The notes under the pieces: model-generated | What the model was told of the DNA's origin: nothing | Seen by the model: only the letters and a program-made list of their open reading frames with translations | The model's database searches: none | Part shown: one piece after another, positions 17,324 to 25,830 of the stretch | Numbering within the stretch: the first letter of the stretch is position 1 | Layout: every line of letters begins with the position of its first letter | Made by a program: the position numbers and the translations under genes | From: Lachnospiraceae bacterium | GTDB lineage: Bacteria > Bacillota > Clostridia > Lachnospirales > Lachnospiraceae | Assembly: GCA_024698145.1 (NCBI GenBank) | Contig: JAILRO010000045.1 | Location: forward strand, 78,740-142,739 | Length of the DNA stretch: 64,000 nucleotides | Direction: 5' to 3'

Positions 17324-17352
17324 GTATAGATTCCTGCATTTGACAAATACTA
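17324..17352 (+). promoter_or_regulatory. Sigma-G-like promoter before spoVT
   Basis: GTATA, a 17-base gap, then AATACTA resembles the B. subtilis sigma-G pattern (GHATR, about 18, CATNHTA). B. subtilis spoVT is known to be sigma-G dependent. The match is by eye only. A TTGACA at 17340-17345 overlaps it but has no well-spaced -10. Confidence 0.4.
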
Positions 17353-17398
17353 TGGCAAAGACTTTTTTAGAATATGTTAAATGGAGGAATCATTTATT

Positions 17399-17947
17399 AT
17401 GAAAGCAACCGGAATTGTCAGAAGAATAGACGAACTTGGAAGGATTGTTTTACCGAAAGAAATAAGAAGAACATTACGAATACGTGAGGGTAGTCCACTC
17501 GAGATATATACGGATAAAGACGGTGAGATTATATTAAAGAAATATTCGCCAATAGGTGAGCTCTCGATTTTTGCACAGGAATATGTTGATGCGACGGCGC
17601 AGATACTTGGCTGTCCTGTGTGTGTGACCGACAGAGACCGGATAATAGCTGTGGCGGGAATGCCCAAAAAGACGCTTTTGGGAAAGCCACTTCATAAAGA
17701 GCTTGAGGATGCGATAAATGATCGTGAAGCGATTATGGCAAGACGTGGTGAGAAGCGATATATTAAGATTACCGGCGAAAATGATGACATATACGATGGT
17801 GAAATTGTGCAGACAATTATATGCGAGGGTGATGCAATCGGCTCGGTAATTATTCTTAATAAAGACAACAAAAACCCACTTACAGAGACAGAAAGAAAGG
17901 CTGCGGTTATTGCAGCAAACTTTTTGGGTCGTCAGATGGAGAGTTAG
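17399..17947 (+). CDS. spoVT: Stage V sporulation protein T, AbrB-type regulator
   Basis: SpoVT is a forespore DNA-binding regulator that tunes sigma-G genes. Residues 1-50 are the swapped-hairpin AbrB domain (MKATGIVRRIDELGRIVLPK, then EIRRTLRI). Residues from about 55 to 182 are a GAF-like domain (AQEYVDATAQILGCPVCVTD ... GSVIILNK). The length of 182 is normal for the family. The start at 17399 follows GGAGG by 11 bases and matches the conserved N-terminus; an upstream in-frame ATG at 17381 overlaps the ribosome site. It heads the block rqcP-yabP-yabQ-divIC-spoIIE-tilS-hpt-ftsH, which keeps B. subtilis order. Its presence suggests a sporulating ancestor or organism. Confidence 0.93.
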   Translation: MKATGIVRRIDELGRIVLPKEIRRTLRIREGSPLEIYTDKDGEIILKKYSPIGELSIFAQEYVDATAQILGCPVCVTDRDRIIAVAGMPKKTLLGKPLHKELEDAINDREAIMARRGEKRYIKITGENDDIYDGEIVQTIICEGDAIGSVIILNKDNKNPLTETERKAAVIAANFLGRQMES

Positions 17948-17957
17948 AAGTATTTTT

Positions 17958-18002
17958 GCCGTATTTTATATGTGGAAATTCAACATAAAATACGGCATTT
18001 TT
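17958..18002 (+). terminator. Rho-independent terminator after spoVT
   Basis: A 12-bp stem (GCCGTATTTTAT / ATAAAATACGGC) with a 15-base loop is followed by ATTTTT. Confidence 0.85.
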
Positions 18003-18076
18003 AATAGTTTTTTTGATATTTTGACAAGGAAATTTCTGCTAAATTGTACAAAAAACCGAAGAAATTACCTATTTGC

Positions 18077-18105
18077 TTGACAAATAACGACTAAACGAGT
18101 ATAAC
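18077..18105 (+). promoter_or_regulatory. Sigma-A promoter of hup
   Basis: TTGACA, exactly 17 bases, TATAAC: a near-consensus promoter 74 bases before the HU start codon. A second TTGACA at 18021 may belong to a weaker tandem promoter. Confidence 0.8.
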
Positions 18106-18178
18106 TACTGTTAGGACTTGTCCGAATGGATGAGGAATGAAGCAAATACTATATATTATAAGAGGAGGAACTATTCCT

Positions 18179-18460
18179 ATGAACAAAGCAGAGTTAGTAG
18201 CAGCTATGGCTGAGAAAACTGAATTATCAAAGAAAGACGCTGAGAAGGCACTTAAGGCTTTCACAGATGTAGTAGCAGCAGAGTTAACAAAGGGTGAGAA
18301 GATCCAGTTAGTTGGCTTCGGTACATTCGAGGTTGTTAAGAGACCTGCAAGAGAGGGAAGAAATCCTAAGACTGGTAAGTCTATGAAGATCGCTGCCTCT
18401 AAGGCACCTAAGTTCAAAGCTGGTAAGGCTCTTAAGGATTCTGTTAATAAGAAGAAATAA
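18179..18460 (+). CDS. hup: DNA-binding protein HU
   Basis: This 93-residue histone-like protein dimerises and bends DNA, compacting the nucleoid. MNKAELVAAMAEKTELSKKD forms the helical dimer body. VGFGTFEVVKRPAREGRNPK carries the beta-arm with the conserved GRNPKTG tip that inserts Pro into the minor groove. The basic tail is KDSVNKKK. AGAGGAGG lies about 10 bases before the ATG at 18179, and an upstream in-frame start at 18137 is ignored. Codon choice looks more biased than that of its neighbours, as expected for an abundant protein. It has its own promoter and terminator inside the sporulation/division block. Confidence 0.97.
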   Translation: MNKAELVAAMAEKTELSKKDAEKALKAFTDVVAAELTKGEKIQLVGFGTFEVVKRPAREGRNPKTGKSMKIAASKAPKFKAGKALKDSVNKKK

Positions 18461-18483
18461 TTTTGAATCTAAAGTGACTTTTG

Positions 18484-18523
18484 AGAAGGCTGTTGTATGA
18501 TACAATGGCCTTCTTTGTTTTTT
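18484..18523 (+). terminator. Rho-independent terminator after hup
   Basis: Stem AGAAGGC / GCCTTCT, extended by an inner TTGT / ACAA pairing, is followed by TTGTTTTTT. Confidence 0.85.
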
Positions 18524-18534
18524 AAGGAGATAAT

Positions 18535-18774
18535 ATGAGACTTGATAAATACTTAAAAGTATCCAGACTAATAAAAAGAAGAACTGTTGCTAATGATGCC
18601 TGTGATGCGGGTAGAGTAATGGTCAACGGTAAAGTGGCCAAGGCATCCTGTGATGTCAAGGTTGGCGACAGAATAGATATCGAATTCGGTAATAAGGCAG
18701 TTTCCGTTGAAGTTACCATGATTGCGGATACAACCAAAAAAGAAGACGCAAAAGAAATGTTCAAATATTTATAG
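18535..18774 (+). CDS. rqcP: S4-domain RNA-binding protein RqcP (YabO)
   Basis: The 79-residue S4 RNA-binding domain opens with MRLDKYLKVSRLIKRRTVAN and continues with AGRVMVNGKVAKASCDVKVGD. In B. subtilis this protein (YabO) works with RqcH to add alanine tails to nascent chains stuck on 50S subunits. Its position just before yabP and yabQ matches B. subtilis and supports orthology over other S4 proteins such as Hsp15. AAGGAG lies 6-7 bases before the ATG, just past the hup terminator. Confidence 0.9.
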   Translation: MRLDKYLKVSRLIKRRTVANDACDAGRVMVNGKVAKASCDVKVGDRIDIEFGNKAVSVEVTMIADTTKKEDAKEMFKYL

Positions 18775-18793
18775 TATTTTTTTAGGCCTTTTA

Positions 18794-18822
18794 TCATAAA
18801 GTGTTTATATAAAACATAATTG
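18794..18822 (+). promoter_or_regulatory. Sigma-E-like promoter before yabP
   Basis: TCATAAA, a 14-base gap, then CATAATTG resembles the mother-cell sigma-E pattern (kmATATT, 13-14, CATACAHT). It lies in the 68-base gap between rqcP and yabP. yabP/yabQ are mother-cell genes in B. subtilis, which makes the match credible. It is a motif-by-eye call. Confidence 0.4.
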
Positions 18823-18842
18823 TTATGATGGGAGGCACATAT

Positions 18843-19127
18843 ATGGACGAGGTCAAAAACACCAAATCTCACAGGATAACTCTTAACAATCGTGGCTTGG
18901 GCGTGGTTACAGGAGTTAATGCTGTTATATCCTTTGATCCGAATGAAGTACTTCTTGAAACGGAACAGGGAATGTTGCTTATTAAAGGCAGTGAGTTAAA
19001 TGTAACAAAGCTTACGCTCGAAAAGGGCGAAGTCGAAGTTGATGGCAGAGTTGATTCATTTACTTATTCCGATATGAAGTCGGGGATAAAGGAAGATAAC
19101 TCGATTTTTAACAGGCTGTTTAAGTAG
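18843..19127 (+). CDS. yabP: Sporulation protein YabP
   Basis: This 94-residue YabP/YqfC-family protein has the pattern SHRITLNNRGLGVVTGV, then SFDPNEVLLETEQGMLLIKG and LNVTKLTLEKGEVEVDGRVD, which I recognise as YabP. YabP is made in the mother cell during sporulation; its exact job in coat or cortex formation is not known. GGAGG lies 8 bases before the ATG at 18843. An earlier ATG at 18825 overlaps the ribosome site and is rejected. It is followed 7 bases later by yabQ. Confidence 0.9.
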   Translation: MDEVKNTKSHRITLNNRGLGVVTGVNAVISFDPNEVLLETEQGMLLIKGSELNVTKLTLEKGEVEVDGRVDSFTYSDMKSGIKEDNSIFNRLFK

Positions 19128-19134
19128 GTGAAAT

Positions 19135-19557
19135 ATGGCAGGACTCTTGTATGACGAGCTAACTCTCTTTGGTATATGTTTCCTTCTGGGAGTTGCGCTT
19201 GCAGTTGTGTATGATTTGGTCAGAATATTCCGGTTGCTGGTTCCACACATGGATATAATTGTGGATTTGGAAGATTTGGCGTTCTGGCTCTTTACAGCGT
19301 GGATGGTTTTTGGAACTCTGTTTAAATATAATCAGGGGGCACTTCGTGGATATGCTTTTATAGGCATGTTTGCGGGTGTTATTATATATGCCCTGACGCT
19401 TAGCAGATTAATAATGTATATGGTTAGGAAATTAGTCCCTTATTGGAAAAAATGTTTTTCCGGCATTTTCAAGCCTTTCAAACAGTTTGCCGGATTTTTG
19501 AGAAAAGAATTGAAAAATGCAAAGGATGAGTTTACAATAGCTCTAAAAGGGAGATAG
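19135..19557 (+). CDS. yabQ: Spore cortex biosynthesis protein YabQ
   Basis: The 140-residue integral membrane protein has three or four hydrophobic helices (FGICFLLGVALAVVYDLVRI, FWLFTAWMVFGTL, FIGMFAGVIIYALTLS) and a basic C-terminal tail. In B. subtilis YabQ sits in the forespore outer membrane and is needed for cortex assembly. The YDLVRIFR segment after the first helix is typical of the family. GTAGGTG lies just before the ATG. It is flanked by yabP and divIC as in B. subtilis. Confidence 0.9.
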   Translation: MAGLLYDELTLFGICFLLGVALAVVYDLVRIFRLLVPHMDIIVDLEDLAFWLFTAWMVFGTLFKYNQGALRGYAFIGMFAGVIIYALTLSRLIMYMVRKLVPYWKKCFSGIFKPFKQFAGFLRKELKNAKDEFTIALKGR

Positions 19558-19573
19558 GAAAGTTGGTGCCAGC

Positions 19574-19870
19574 GTGAGCAGAAAACGAAAGAAGAAATCA
19601 AAGAAAGGTTTGCGACTTGTATATTTTGTCGTTATATTTTTTTGCATAATAGTCGGAATACGCTCATTTACACTTTTCAAAGAAAGCAGGGAGCTTAACA
19701 AGAAACAGGAGATACTAACTGCAAAGATGGAGAGCGAGGAACAGCGTAAGAAGGATCTTGAGGAGCTTGAGAAATATATGAAGACGAAGAAGTTCATGGA
19801 GGAGACGGCCAAGAGTAAACTTGGACTGGTATATCCAAACGAGATTCTTATAGAGCCTGAGAATAAATGA
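19574..19870 (+). CDS. divIC: Septum formation initiator DivIC/FtsB family
   Basis: This small (98-residue) bitopic division protein has a Lys/Arg-rich cytoplasmic start, one membrane helix (VYFVVIFFCIIVGI) and a long coiled coil (ELNKKQEILTAKMESEEQRK). It ends with a short KLGLVYPNEILI segment typical of FtsB/DivIC. It joins DivIB and FtsL in the divisome. The start is GTG, with a weak AGGAAAG about 10 bases upstream. The position after yabQ matches B. subtilis. Confidence 0.88.
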   Translation: MSRKRKKKSKKGLRLVYFVVIFFCIIVGIRSFTLFKESRELNKKQEILTAKMESEEQRKKDLEELEKYMKTKKFMEETAKSKLGLVYPNEILIEPENK

Positions 19871-19933
19871 TGTCGCAAGTTGCGGCTTTCTTTAAAGGAA
19901 TACGACAGCATATGCCATTTTAATTATGTTATA

Positions 19934-19957
19934 CCCACTTAAGTATTTAGTGGGAGG
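19934..19957 (+). promoter_or_regulatory. Hairpin covering the spoIIE ribosome-binding site
   Basis: CCCACT pairs with AGTGGG across a 9-base loop. The 3' arm overlaps the GGGAGG ribosome site of spoIIE, so the stem could hold back translation. A TGTCGCA close to the Spo0A box (TGTCGAA) lies at about 19871-19877. Confidence 0.35.
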
Positions 19958-19965
19958 AATGGCTT

Positions 19966-21639
19966 ATGAGATATAAAATAGAGAGAATGGGGATACATGT
20001 CATGGCATTTGTTGTGGGAAGATGCAACATAGCAGGAATGTATCCCTTTGTTGTCCCATATTTTATGGCGGCGTATCTGGCAGACAAAAGTTCGATGGGT
20101 TTGTTTGTTACATTGCTTTTGGGCGTGGCAAGCACGTTTGCACCGGCAGAGTGCTTACGGTACGGATTAATCTTGATATTTCTTCTTTGTATGCTTAAGA
20201 AAACCGAAAGAGATATGCTGTTTTCGGGCAGTGCTCGGGTAGCACTTGCTTCCGGTATGATACTATGGGGAATTGGCATGCCTTTTGAGTACATAGTGAC
20301 AGGCAATGAGTGGATGCCGGTATATACTTTTTTGGAGGGCGTTGTTGCTGTGTGCATGACGCTTGTTTTTGAACAGGGCTTTTATTCGATAGAAGGAGGA
20401 CCTTATCTTACGCATGTTTTTGAAAGGCGAATGAGGGAGAGTTCCGATGAGACATTGATAATGGAAGTGACAAAAAAGCACCTTGATAATTTCGGACAAG
20501 CATTCATTACAATGGAGACAATGTTGTCAATGCATGAGGAAGAATACGATGTCAAAGTGCCTAACGGGTTATCTAACATCTATTTAAGCGGCGATGGCAT
20601 CTCTTTGCTAAATGCTGTCGAATCGGAAAGCAATCGTTTGTATGAGCTTAGACGAAACTTCATAAAACAATTAAAACAAGTGGGCGAAATAATAAGTAGT
20701 TTTCAAGGCGAAATAATCAAAAGTCCGGTAGCAAATTTTGAGCCCCGACTAAAAAACAGAATGGCCGGTCGTGGTATTATCGTTTCAAAAGCGGTATGTT
20801 TTAGGGACAAGACCGGAAGGCTTCAGATTTTTATGAGGTGCCGTATAAGCACGGATAATATCGTTTCTGGCAAAATGCTTGCGACGTGCATAGGGAAGAT
20901 TTTGAAAAGACCTATAGTATGCATTGAACGTTCTGACGATATTGTGGGCGCAGAGGATAGCATGTTTTCTTTTGTGGAGAAAGGCAGGTATGTGTTAACA
21001 ACGGGTGTTTGTCGTTGCAACAGAGAAGGTGAAGATGTATGTGGCGACAATTATTCAGTAATAAGACTCGATAACGGCAAAGCAGTTTTTATGATATCTG
21101 ATGGTATGGGAAGCGGAGAAACTGCAAATATTAAAAGCAAACAAATCATGGAGCTTTTGGAAAAACTGTTATCTGCCGGTTTTGGCAGAGAACTTGCTAT
21201 CGAACTGGTCAATTCGTTTGTAAGCTTTATAACGGAAGGCAGTTTTTCTTCTACACTGGACCTTACGATGTTTGATCTATATAGCGGTGTTGCTGATTTC
21301 GTCAAGATGGGCGCGTCGGCAACATTTATACGACACGAATGTAAAGTGGAGTGCATACGCTCTACTTCGCTTCCGGCAGGAGTGCTGGAGGACATAGAGT
21401 TTGACACCTGTGCAAGAAAGCTTTATCATGGAGATGTCGTAGTTATGGTAAGTGATGGAATATTAGACGGACTTTTTGCAGATAACAAGGAGGAGTATCT
21501 GGGGAAACTTATTGCCGAGTCGAAGACTGATAACATGCAGAAGTTGGCGCAGATAATAATGGATGAGGTGTGTCGTACTCAGCAAGACGGTCTTAGGGAT
21601 GATAGTACGGTGCTTGCCATAGGCATATGGGAAAGATAG
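19966..21639 (+). CDS. spoIIE: SpoIIE-like PP2C phosphatase, short form
   Basis: In B. subtilis SpoIIE dephosphorylates SpoIIAA to switch on sigma-F in the forespore. This copy has 557 residues against about 830 in B. subtilis. About 4-5 membrane helices occupy residues 1-140, compared with ten. A central region of roughly 180 residues follows, and the PP2C domain starts near 350: DVCGDNYSVI, ISDGMGSGETAN (metal Asp and the SDGMGSG signature), MGASATFIRH, VSDGILDG. The metal-binding Asp residues are present. GGGAGG lies 8 bases before the ATG. Its position between divIC and tilS supports the assignment. Confidence 0.88.
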   Translation: MRYKIERMGIHVMAFVVGRCNIAGMYPFVVPYFMAAYLADKSSMGLFVTLLLGVASTFAPAECLRYGLILIFLLCMLKKTERDMLFSGSARVALASGMILWGIGMPFEYIVTGNEWMPVYTFLEGVVAVCMTLVFEQGFYSIEGGPYLTHVFERRMRESSDETLIMEVTKKHLDNFGQAFITMETMLSMHEEEYDVKVPNGLSNIYLSGDGISLLNAVESESNRLYELRRNFIKQLKQVGEIISSFQGEIIKSPVANFEPRLKNRMAGRGIIVSKAVCFRDKTGRLQIFMRCRISTDNIVSGKMLATCIGKILKRPIVCIERSDDIVGAEDSMFSFVEKGRYVLTTGVCRCNREGEDVCGDNYSVIRLDNGKAVFMISDGMGSGETANIKSKQIMELLEKLLSAGFGRELAIELVNSFVSFITEGSFSSTLDLTMFDLYSGVADFVKMGASATFIRHECKVECIRSTSLPAGVLEDIEFDTCARKLYHGDVVVMVSDGILDGLFADNKEEYLGKLIAESKTDNMQKLAQIIMDEVCRTQQDGLRDDSTVLAIGIWER

Positions 21640-21655
21640 GAACGCGGAGGCGTAC

Positions 21656-23083
21656 ATGAAGGATAAAGTTGTTAAGTACATTGAAGAACATAATATGTTA
21701 AATGAAGGCGACAGCGTGGTTGTTGGTGTGTCGGGTGGCGCTGATTCAATGGCGCTTTTTGAAGTTTTGTTAAGTATTCGGGAAAGCCGCAAACTTTCTA
21801 TATATGTTGTCCATATCAACCACGGAATCCGACAGGAGGCGGAGCACGATGCTTTGTTTGTTGAAGAAATATGCAAACAAAAGAATGTGCCGTTTTATCT
21901 GTTCTCATGCGATATTCCGGCATATGCCGCAGAACATAAGTGTACTGAGGAGGAAGCCGGAAGAATATACAGGTATGATTGTTTTGAGAAAGTCATGAAT
22001 GAAAAGGGCGCGAAGCTTCTGGCTGTCGCACACCACCTTGATGATCAGGCAGAGACGGTGCTTTTTAATCTTGTAAGAGGTTCTAATATTTCCGGGGCCT
22101 CGGGAATGGCGCCAAAGTCAAAGACAAGCAAAGGTTATGAGATTATAAGACCTCTTTTATGCGTTAGGAAAAATGAAATAACAACGTGGCTTAACGAACT
22201 TGGAATGAATTGGTGTGAGGATTATACCAATACAGATGTCAAATACACGAGAAACCGAATAAGACATGATGTCGTACCAACTTTGGAAACTATTAACAGT
22301 CAGGCTGTTTTGCACATAGCTGATTTTGCAAGACAGGCCGGCGATATAGACGAATATATCCGGGAACAGGCGCTGGATTTTATAGGTGCGGAGGGAGTTT
22401 TTGATTCAGACAAAGCAAGTTTTGCAATCCCAAGAAAAAAGCTTTTGCAAAAACCTGGGATTTTGATATCCCGTATTTTGTACGAGGCGCTCACTGCGGT
22501 TTCCGGTGCAAGAAAGGATATAACGTCGGAGCACGTAGATGCGTTATACGAGTTGTTGTCTCTTCAAAGCGGAAAGAAAATCAATCTTCCGTATGGTGTG
22601 ATTGCGAAGACTTCTTATGACACACTTGTTATCTGTAAGGATGAAAACTCGGACTGTGATGGTTTTTCGGGTGAGGTTGTGATAAATGTTGCCGAATTGA
22701 AGCAAGGGGAACCTAAAGAAGCCAGATTGCCCGGAACTTCGGGTTCATTTACACTTGAAATAATAAATGACAGGCTTGATTGCGATAAAGAAAAATTACA
22801 AAAAAACTATACGAAATACTTTGATTGTGATAAAATAAAGAATACACTATCTATAAGATATCCTTCATCGGAGGATTATTTAATAATAGATAATAGGGGG
22901 CATACAAAGAAGCTTTCAAAGTATTTTAAGGATGAGAAGCTTCCGGCGGACAACAGGAAGAAAACACCGGTTGTAGCCGTTGACAAAGAAATACTCTGGA
23001 TTGTTGGAGGACGACGTTGTGAGTCTTACAAGGTAACGCAGAGTACTAAGAATATTATTAAAATCACGTACAAAGGAGAATAG
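21656..23083 (+). CDS. tilS: tRNA(Ile)-lysidine synthase
   Basis: TilS attaches lysine to C34 of the CAU-anticodon tRNA-Ile so that it reads AUA, an essential step. The 475-residue protein has the PP-loop VVVGVSGGADSMALFEVL at residues 23-40, VHINHGIRQEAEHDA, and LAVAHHLDDQAETVLFNLVRG, all hallmarks of the ATP-pyrophosphatase domain. A C-terminal TilS_C domain ends with WIVGGRRCESYKVT. It starts 16 bases after spoIIE and ends 1 base before hpt, so translation is probably coupled. Confidence 0.95.
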   Translation: MKDKVVKYIEEHNMLNEGDSVVVGVSGGADSMALFEVLLSIRESRKLSIYVVHINHGIRQEAEHDALFVEEICKQKNVPFYLFSCDIPAYAAEHKCTEEEAGRIYRYDCFEKVMNEKGAKLLAVAHHLDDQAETVLFNLVRGSNISGASGMAPKSKTSKGYEIIRPLLCVRKNEITTWLNELGMNWCEDYTNTDVKYTRNRIRHDVVPTLETINSQAVLHIADFARQAGDIDEYIREQALDFIGAEGVFDSDKASFAIPRKKLLQKPGILISRILYEALTAVSGARKDITSEHVDALYELLSLQSGKKINLPYGVIAKTSYDTLVICKDENSDCDGFSGEVVINVAELKQGEPKEARLPGTSGSFTLEIINDRLDCDKEKLQKNYTKYFDCDKIKNTLSIRYPSSEDYLIIDNRGHTKKLSKYFKDEKLPADNRKKTPVVAVDKEILWIVGGRRCESYKVTQSTKNIIKITYKGE

Positions 23084-23084
23084 T

Positions 23085-23609
23085 ATGAAATATCATATTG
23101 ATGAATTAATTTCACAGGAAACAGTTGAAAAGAAAATCGATGAGTTGGCTGAACAGATTAACCGTGATTATGAGGGCAAAGAGCTTCACCTTATTGTTGT
23201 TTTGAAGGGAAGCGTTTTCTTTGCATGTGAGCTTGCAAAGAGACTTACAATACCTGTTACCATGGATTTTATGTCTGTATCGTCTTACGGTTCAGGTATG
23301 GTATCTGCAGGTGAGATTACCGTGAAAAAGGAACTTGACGAGGACATAGATGGAAGAGATGTTCTTATTGTTGAGGACATTTTTGATTCAGGAATTACTT
23401 TATTTAATTTGAGAATATTACTTCTTGCAAGAAATCCGAAGTCATTAAAGATCGTAACATTGCTTGACAAGAAGGATAATCATAACACAGAAGTACCGAT
23501 TGACTATGTTGGATTTGAAATCCCTAATAAGTTTGTAGTGGGTTATGGATTGGATTATGCACAAAAGCACCGCAATCTTCCATATATCGGTGTGGTTGTT
23601 GAAGATTAA
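23085..23609 (+). CDS. hpt: Hypoxanthine phosphoribosyltransferase
   Basis: This 174-residue purine-salvage enzyme converts hypoxanthine or guanine with PRPP to IMP or GMP. Motifs are the LKGSVFFACELAKRL loop, SSYGSGMVSAGEI (flexible lid), the PRPP-binding VEDIFDSGITL, and KNPxS-like LLARNPKS, followed by DYVGFEIPNKFVVGYGLDYA at the base-binding end. AAAGGAG lies 6 bases before the ATG. The tilS-hpt-ftsH order is conserved across Firmicutes. Confidence 0.95.
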   Translation: MKYHIDELISQETVEKKIDELAEQINRDYEGKELHLIVVLKGSVFFACELAKRLTIPVTMDFMSVSSYGSGMVSAGEITVKKELDEDIDGRDVLIVEDIFDSGITLFNLRILLLARNPKSLKIVTLLDKKDNHNTEVPIDYVGFEIPNKFVVGYGLDYAQKHRNLPYIGVVVED

Positions 23610-23637
23610 TAGATAGACTTATCAAAGGAGACACAAT

Positions 23638-25470
23638 ATGAACAGAAACTTAAGGAGGAGTCTAATCTCCTATCTACTGCTTTTTGCAGTAATTTTCGGT
23701 ATACTTGCCCTGGTACAGAACAATAACCAGAACGTGGATACCGGTTACACGGAAACGTCCTTTACACAGGACATGAAGGATGGAAACATCAAATCTGTAA
23801 GTGTGCAGCAGAATGCCGAGATTCCTACCGGTACGGTTGAAATAACCAAGAAGGGTGGAGCGTCGGTTCGTTTTTATGTTACGGATGTCAAAGAATTCCA
23901 GAAGCTTTTCGACACATTGGTAGAAGAAGAGAACTTAGATGTTGACTTTGACATGAGTGATGTTGTAAGACCGAGTCTTATAGAAAGACTTTTGCCGTAT
24001 CTTATTGGTGTTGTCGGAATTATAGTTGTAATGATGATGCTTGCCGGAACACAAGGATCCGGTGGCGGCGGTTCGATGATGAACTTTGGACGCAGCAGAG
24101 CACAAATGACGGACGAAGATTCCAATAAGCTTACATTTGATGATGTTGCAGGTCTTAAGGAAGAAAAAGAGGATCTTGAGGAGGTTGTTGACTTCTTGAG
24201 AAATCCTTCTAAATATCTCGAACTTGGAGCCAGAATCCCGAAAGGAATTCTTCTTGTTGGTCCTCCGGGAACAGGTAAGACGTTGCTTGCAAAGGCGGTA
24301 GCGGGAGAAGCAAAAGTGCCGTTCTTCTCGATATCAGGATCTGATTTTGTTGAGATGTTTGTCGGTGTCGGTGCTTCGAGAGTTCGTGATTTGTTCGCGG
24401 AAGCTAAGAAGAACTCACCTTGTATAGTATTTATTGATGAGATTGATGCCGTTGCAAGACGAAGAGGATCAGGTCTTGGCGGTGGTCATGATGAGAGAGA
24501 GCAGACACTTAACCAGATGTTGGTTGAGATGGATGGTTTTAACGTTAATGAGGGAATTATCGTAATGGCGGCTACAAACCGTGTGGATATTCTTGATCCT
24601 GCAATTCTTCGTCCGGGACGTTTTGACAGAAAGATTGCTGTTACAAGACCGGATGTTAAGGGCCGAGAGGACATTCTTAAGGTACACACCAAGAATAAGA
24701 AACTTGCCGAGGATATCGATCTTCATGAGATAGCAAGGACAACTGCGGGATTTGCCGGTGCAGATCTTGAGAATCTTATGAATGAGTCGGCTATAAATGC
24801 AGCCAAAGAAAGCAGAAAGTTTATTATTAAGTCAGACGTAGATAAAGCATTTATCAAAGTTGGAATCGGTACGGAGAGAAAATCACGCTTGGTTCCGGAA
24901 AAAGAACGTAAGATTACTGCTTATCATGAGGCGGGGCATGCAATTCTTTTCCATGTTTTGGAAGGGGTTGGACCGGTATATACAGTTTCGATTATTCCTA
25001 CCGGCGAGGGTGCTGCAGGTTATACAATGCCTTTGCCGGAGAATGACAACGTATTTAATACAAAGGGCAAGATATTACAGGATATTAAAGTAAGTCTTGG
25101 TGGACGTATTGCTGAAGAAATGATTATGGATGATATTACCACCGGAGCGTCTCAGGACATTAAACAGGCAACAGCTGCTGCCAGAGCTATGGTTGTCAAA
25201 TATGGTATGTCAGAGGAGCTTGGACTTATCAATTATGAAACTGATAACGAAGAAGAAACATTTGTCGGTCGTGATATAGGACATCGTAGAATGCTTGGCG
25301 AAGCTACGGCGACAGCAATTGACAAAGAGGTCAAACGTATTGTTGACGAGTGCTATGCAGAGGCAAGAAGCATACTTGAAGAGCATGTGGATGTGCTTCA
25401 TAAGTGTGCAGAACGCTTGCTGGAAAAGGAAAGAATCGACCGTGAAGAGTTCGAATCTTTGTTCGCTTAA
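23638..25470 (+). CDS. ftsH: ATP-dependent zinc metalloprotease FtsH (copy 1)
   Basis: This membrane-anchored AAA+ protease degrades misassembled membrane proteins and short-lived regulators. The 610-residue protein has two membrane helices (about 10-27 and 117-136) enclosing an external domain. The AAA domain has Walker A GPPGTGKT at 208-215, Walker B FIDEIDA and the second region of homology [19 protein letters not shown]. The zinc site is HEAGH at 430-434. A Gly-rich linker precedes the AAA domain. It is the third gene of tilS-hpt-ftsH. A second ftsH lies at 38556-40529. Confidence 0.96.
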   Translation: MNRNLRRSLISYLLLFAVIFGILALVQNNNQNVDTGYTETSFTQDMKDGNIKSVSVQQNAEIPTGTVEITKKGGASVRFYVTDVKEFQKLFDTLVEEENLDVDFDMSDVVRPSLIERLLPYLIGVVGIIVVMMMLAGTQGSGGGGSMMNFGRSRAQMTDEDSNKLTFDDVAGLKEEKEDLEEVVDFLRNPSKYLELGARIPKGILLVGPPGTGKTLLAKAVAGEAKVPFFSISGSDFVEMFVGVGASRVRDLFAEAKKNSPCIVFIDEIDAVARRRGSGLGGGHDEREQTLNQMLVEMDGFNVNEGIIVMAATNRVDILDPAILRPGRFDRKIAVTRPDVKGREDILKVHTKNKKLAEDIDLHEIARTTAGFAGADLENLMNESAINAAKESRKFIIKSDVDKAFIKVGIGTERKSRLVPEKERKITAYHEAGHAILFHVLEGVGPVYTVSIIPTGEGAAGYTMPLPENDNVFNTKGKILQDIKVSLGGRIAEEMIMDDITTGASQDIKQATAAARAMVVKYGMSEELGLINYETDNEEETFVGRDIGHRRMLGEATATAIDKEVKRIVDECYAEARSILEEHVDVLHKCAERLLEKERIDREEFESLFA

Positions 25471-25480
25471 GGGGTAAATT

Positions 25481-25753
25481 GTGAAATATGTTTCACTCGT
25501 TGGGTAAAATTAAACACATTGAACAAAAAAGGCAAAAATAAGCTCGAAAAAAAGCTTCTAAATCGGCCAAATGCACAAAAGTACACAAAAAAAAATTTTT
25601 TGTTTGGTCACACTTTTAGTTCAAAATGCGTATAATAATACTTGTAACCCCCCCAATACATTATATAGTTTTTTTGCTACACCCCATAAGTAACAAAAAA
25701 ATACCTTCTCCAGAAAAGGACAGTCGATCGTTGGCTGTCCCTTTCGCTTTCTA
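25481..25753 (+). other. ftsH-GH13 gap with a hairpin terminator and an isolated -10
   Basis: The 360-base gap holds no convincing gene. A GTGAAA / TTTCAC mini-hairpin (25481-25496) follows ftsH. A perfect TATAAT with no good -35 lies at 25631-25636. About 80 bases later a stem GGACAGTC / GGCTGTCC (25718-25740) is followed by a broken T tract (CTTTCGCTTTCT). The -10 and the terminator could bound a small RNA of about 110 bases; otherwise the stem simply ends ftsH. Confidence 0.4.
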
Positions 25754-25766
25754 TAGAGTTTTTCTC

Positions 25767-25795
25767 TTGATATATACGCACTTATAAGTTACAAT
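25767..25795 (+). promoter_or_regulatory. Promoter of the GH13 gene
   Basis: TTGATA, 17 bases, TACAAT: a good sigma-A promoter whose start site would lie about 28 bases before the GH13 start codon. Confidence 0.7.
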
Positions 25796-25830
25796 TATAT
25801 ACAGTATTTTCTCAGGAGGCAGAATGCATA

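Noticed and set aside
25741..25830. CcpA cre site before the GH13 gene
   Set aside because: No stretch fits TGWAARCGYTWNCW well enough; catabolite control of this gene cannot be claimed from sequence.
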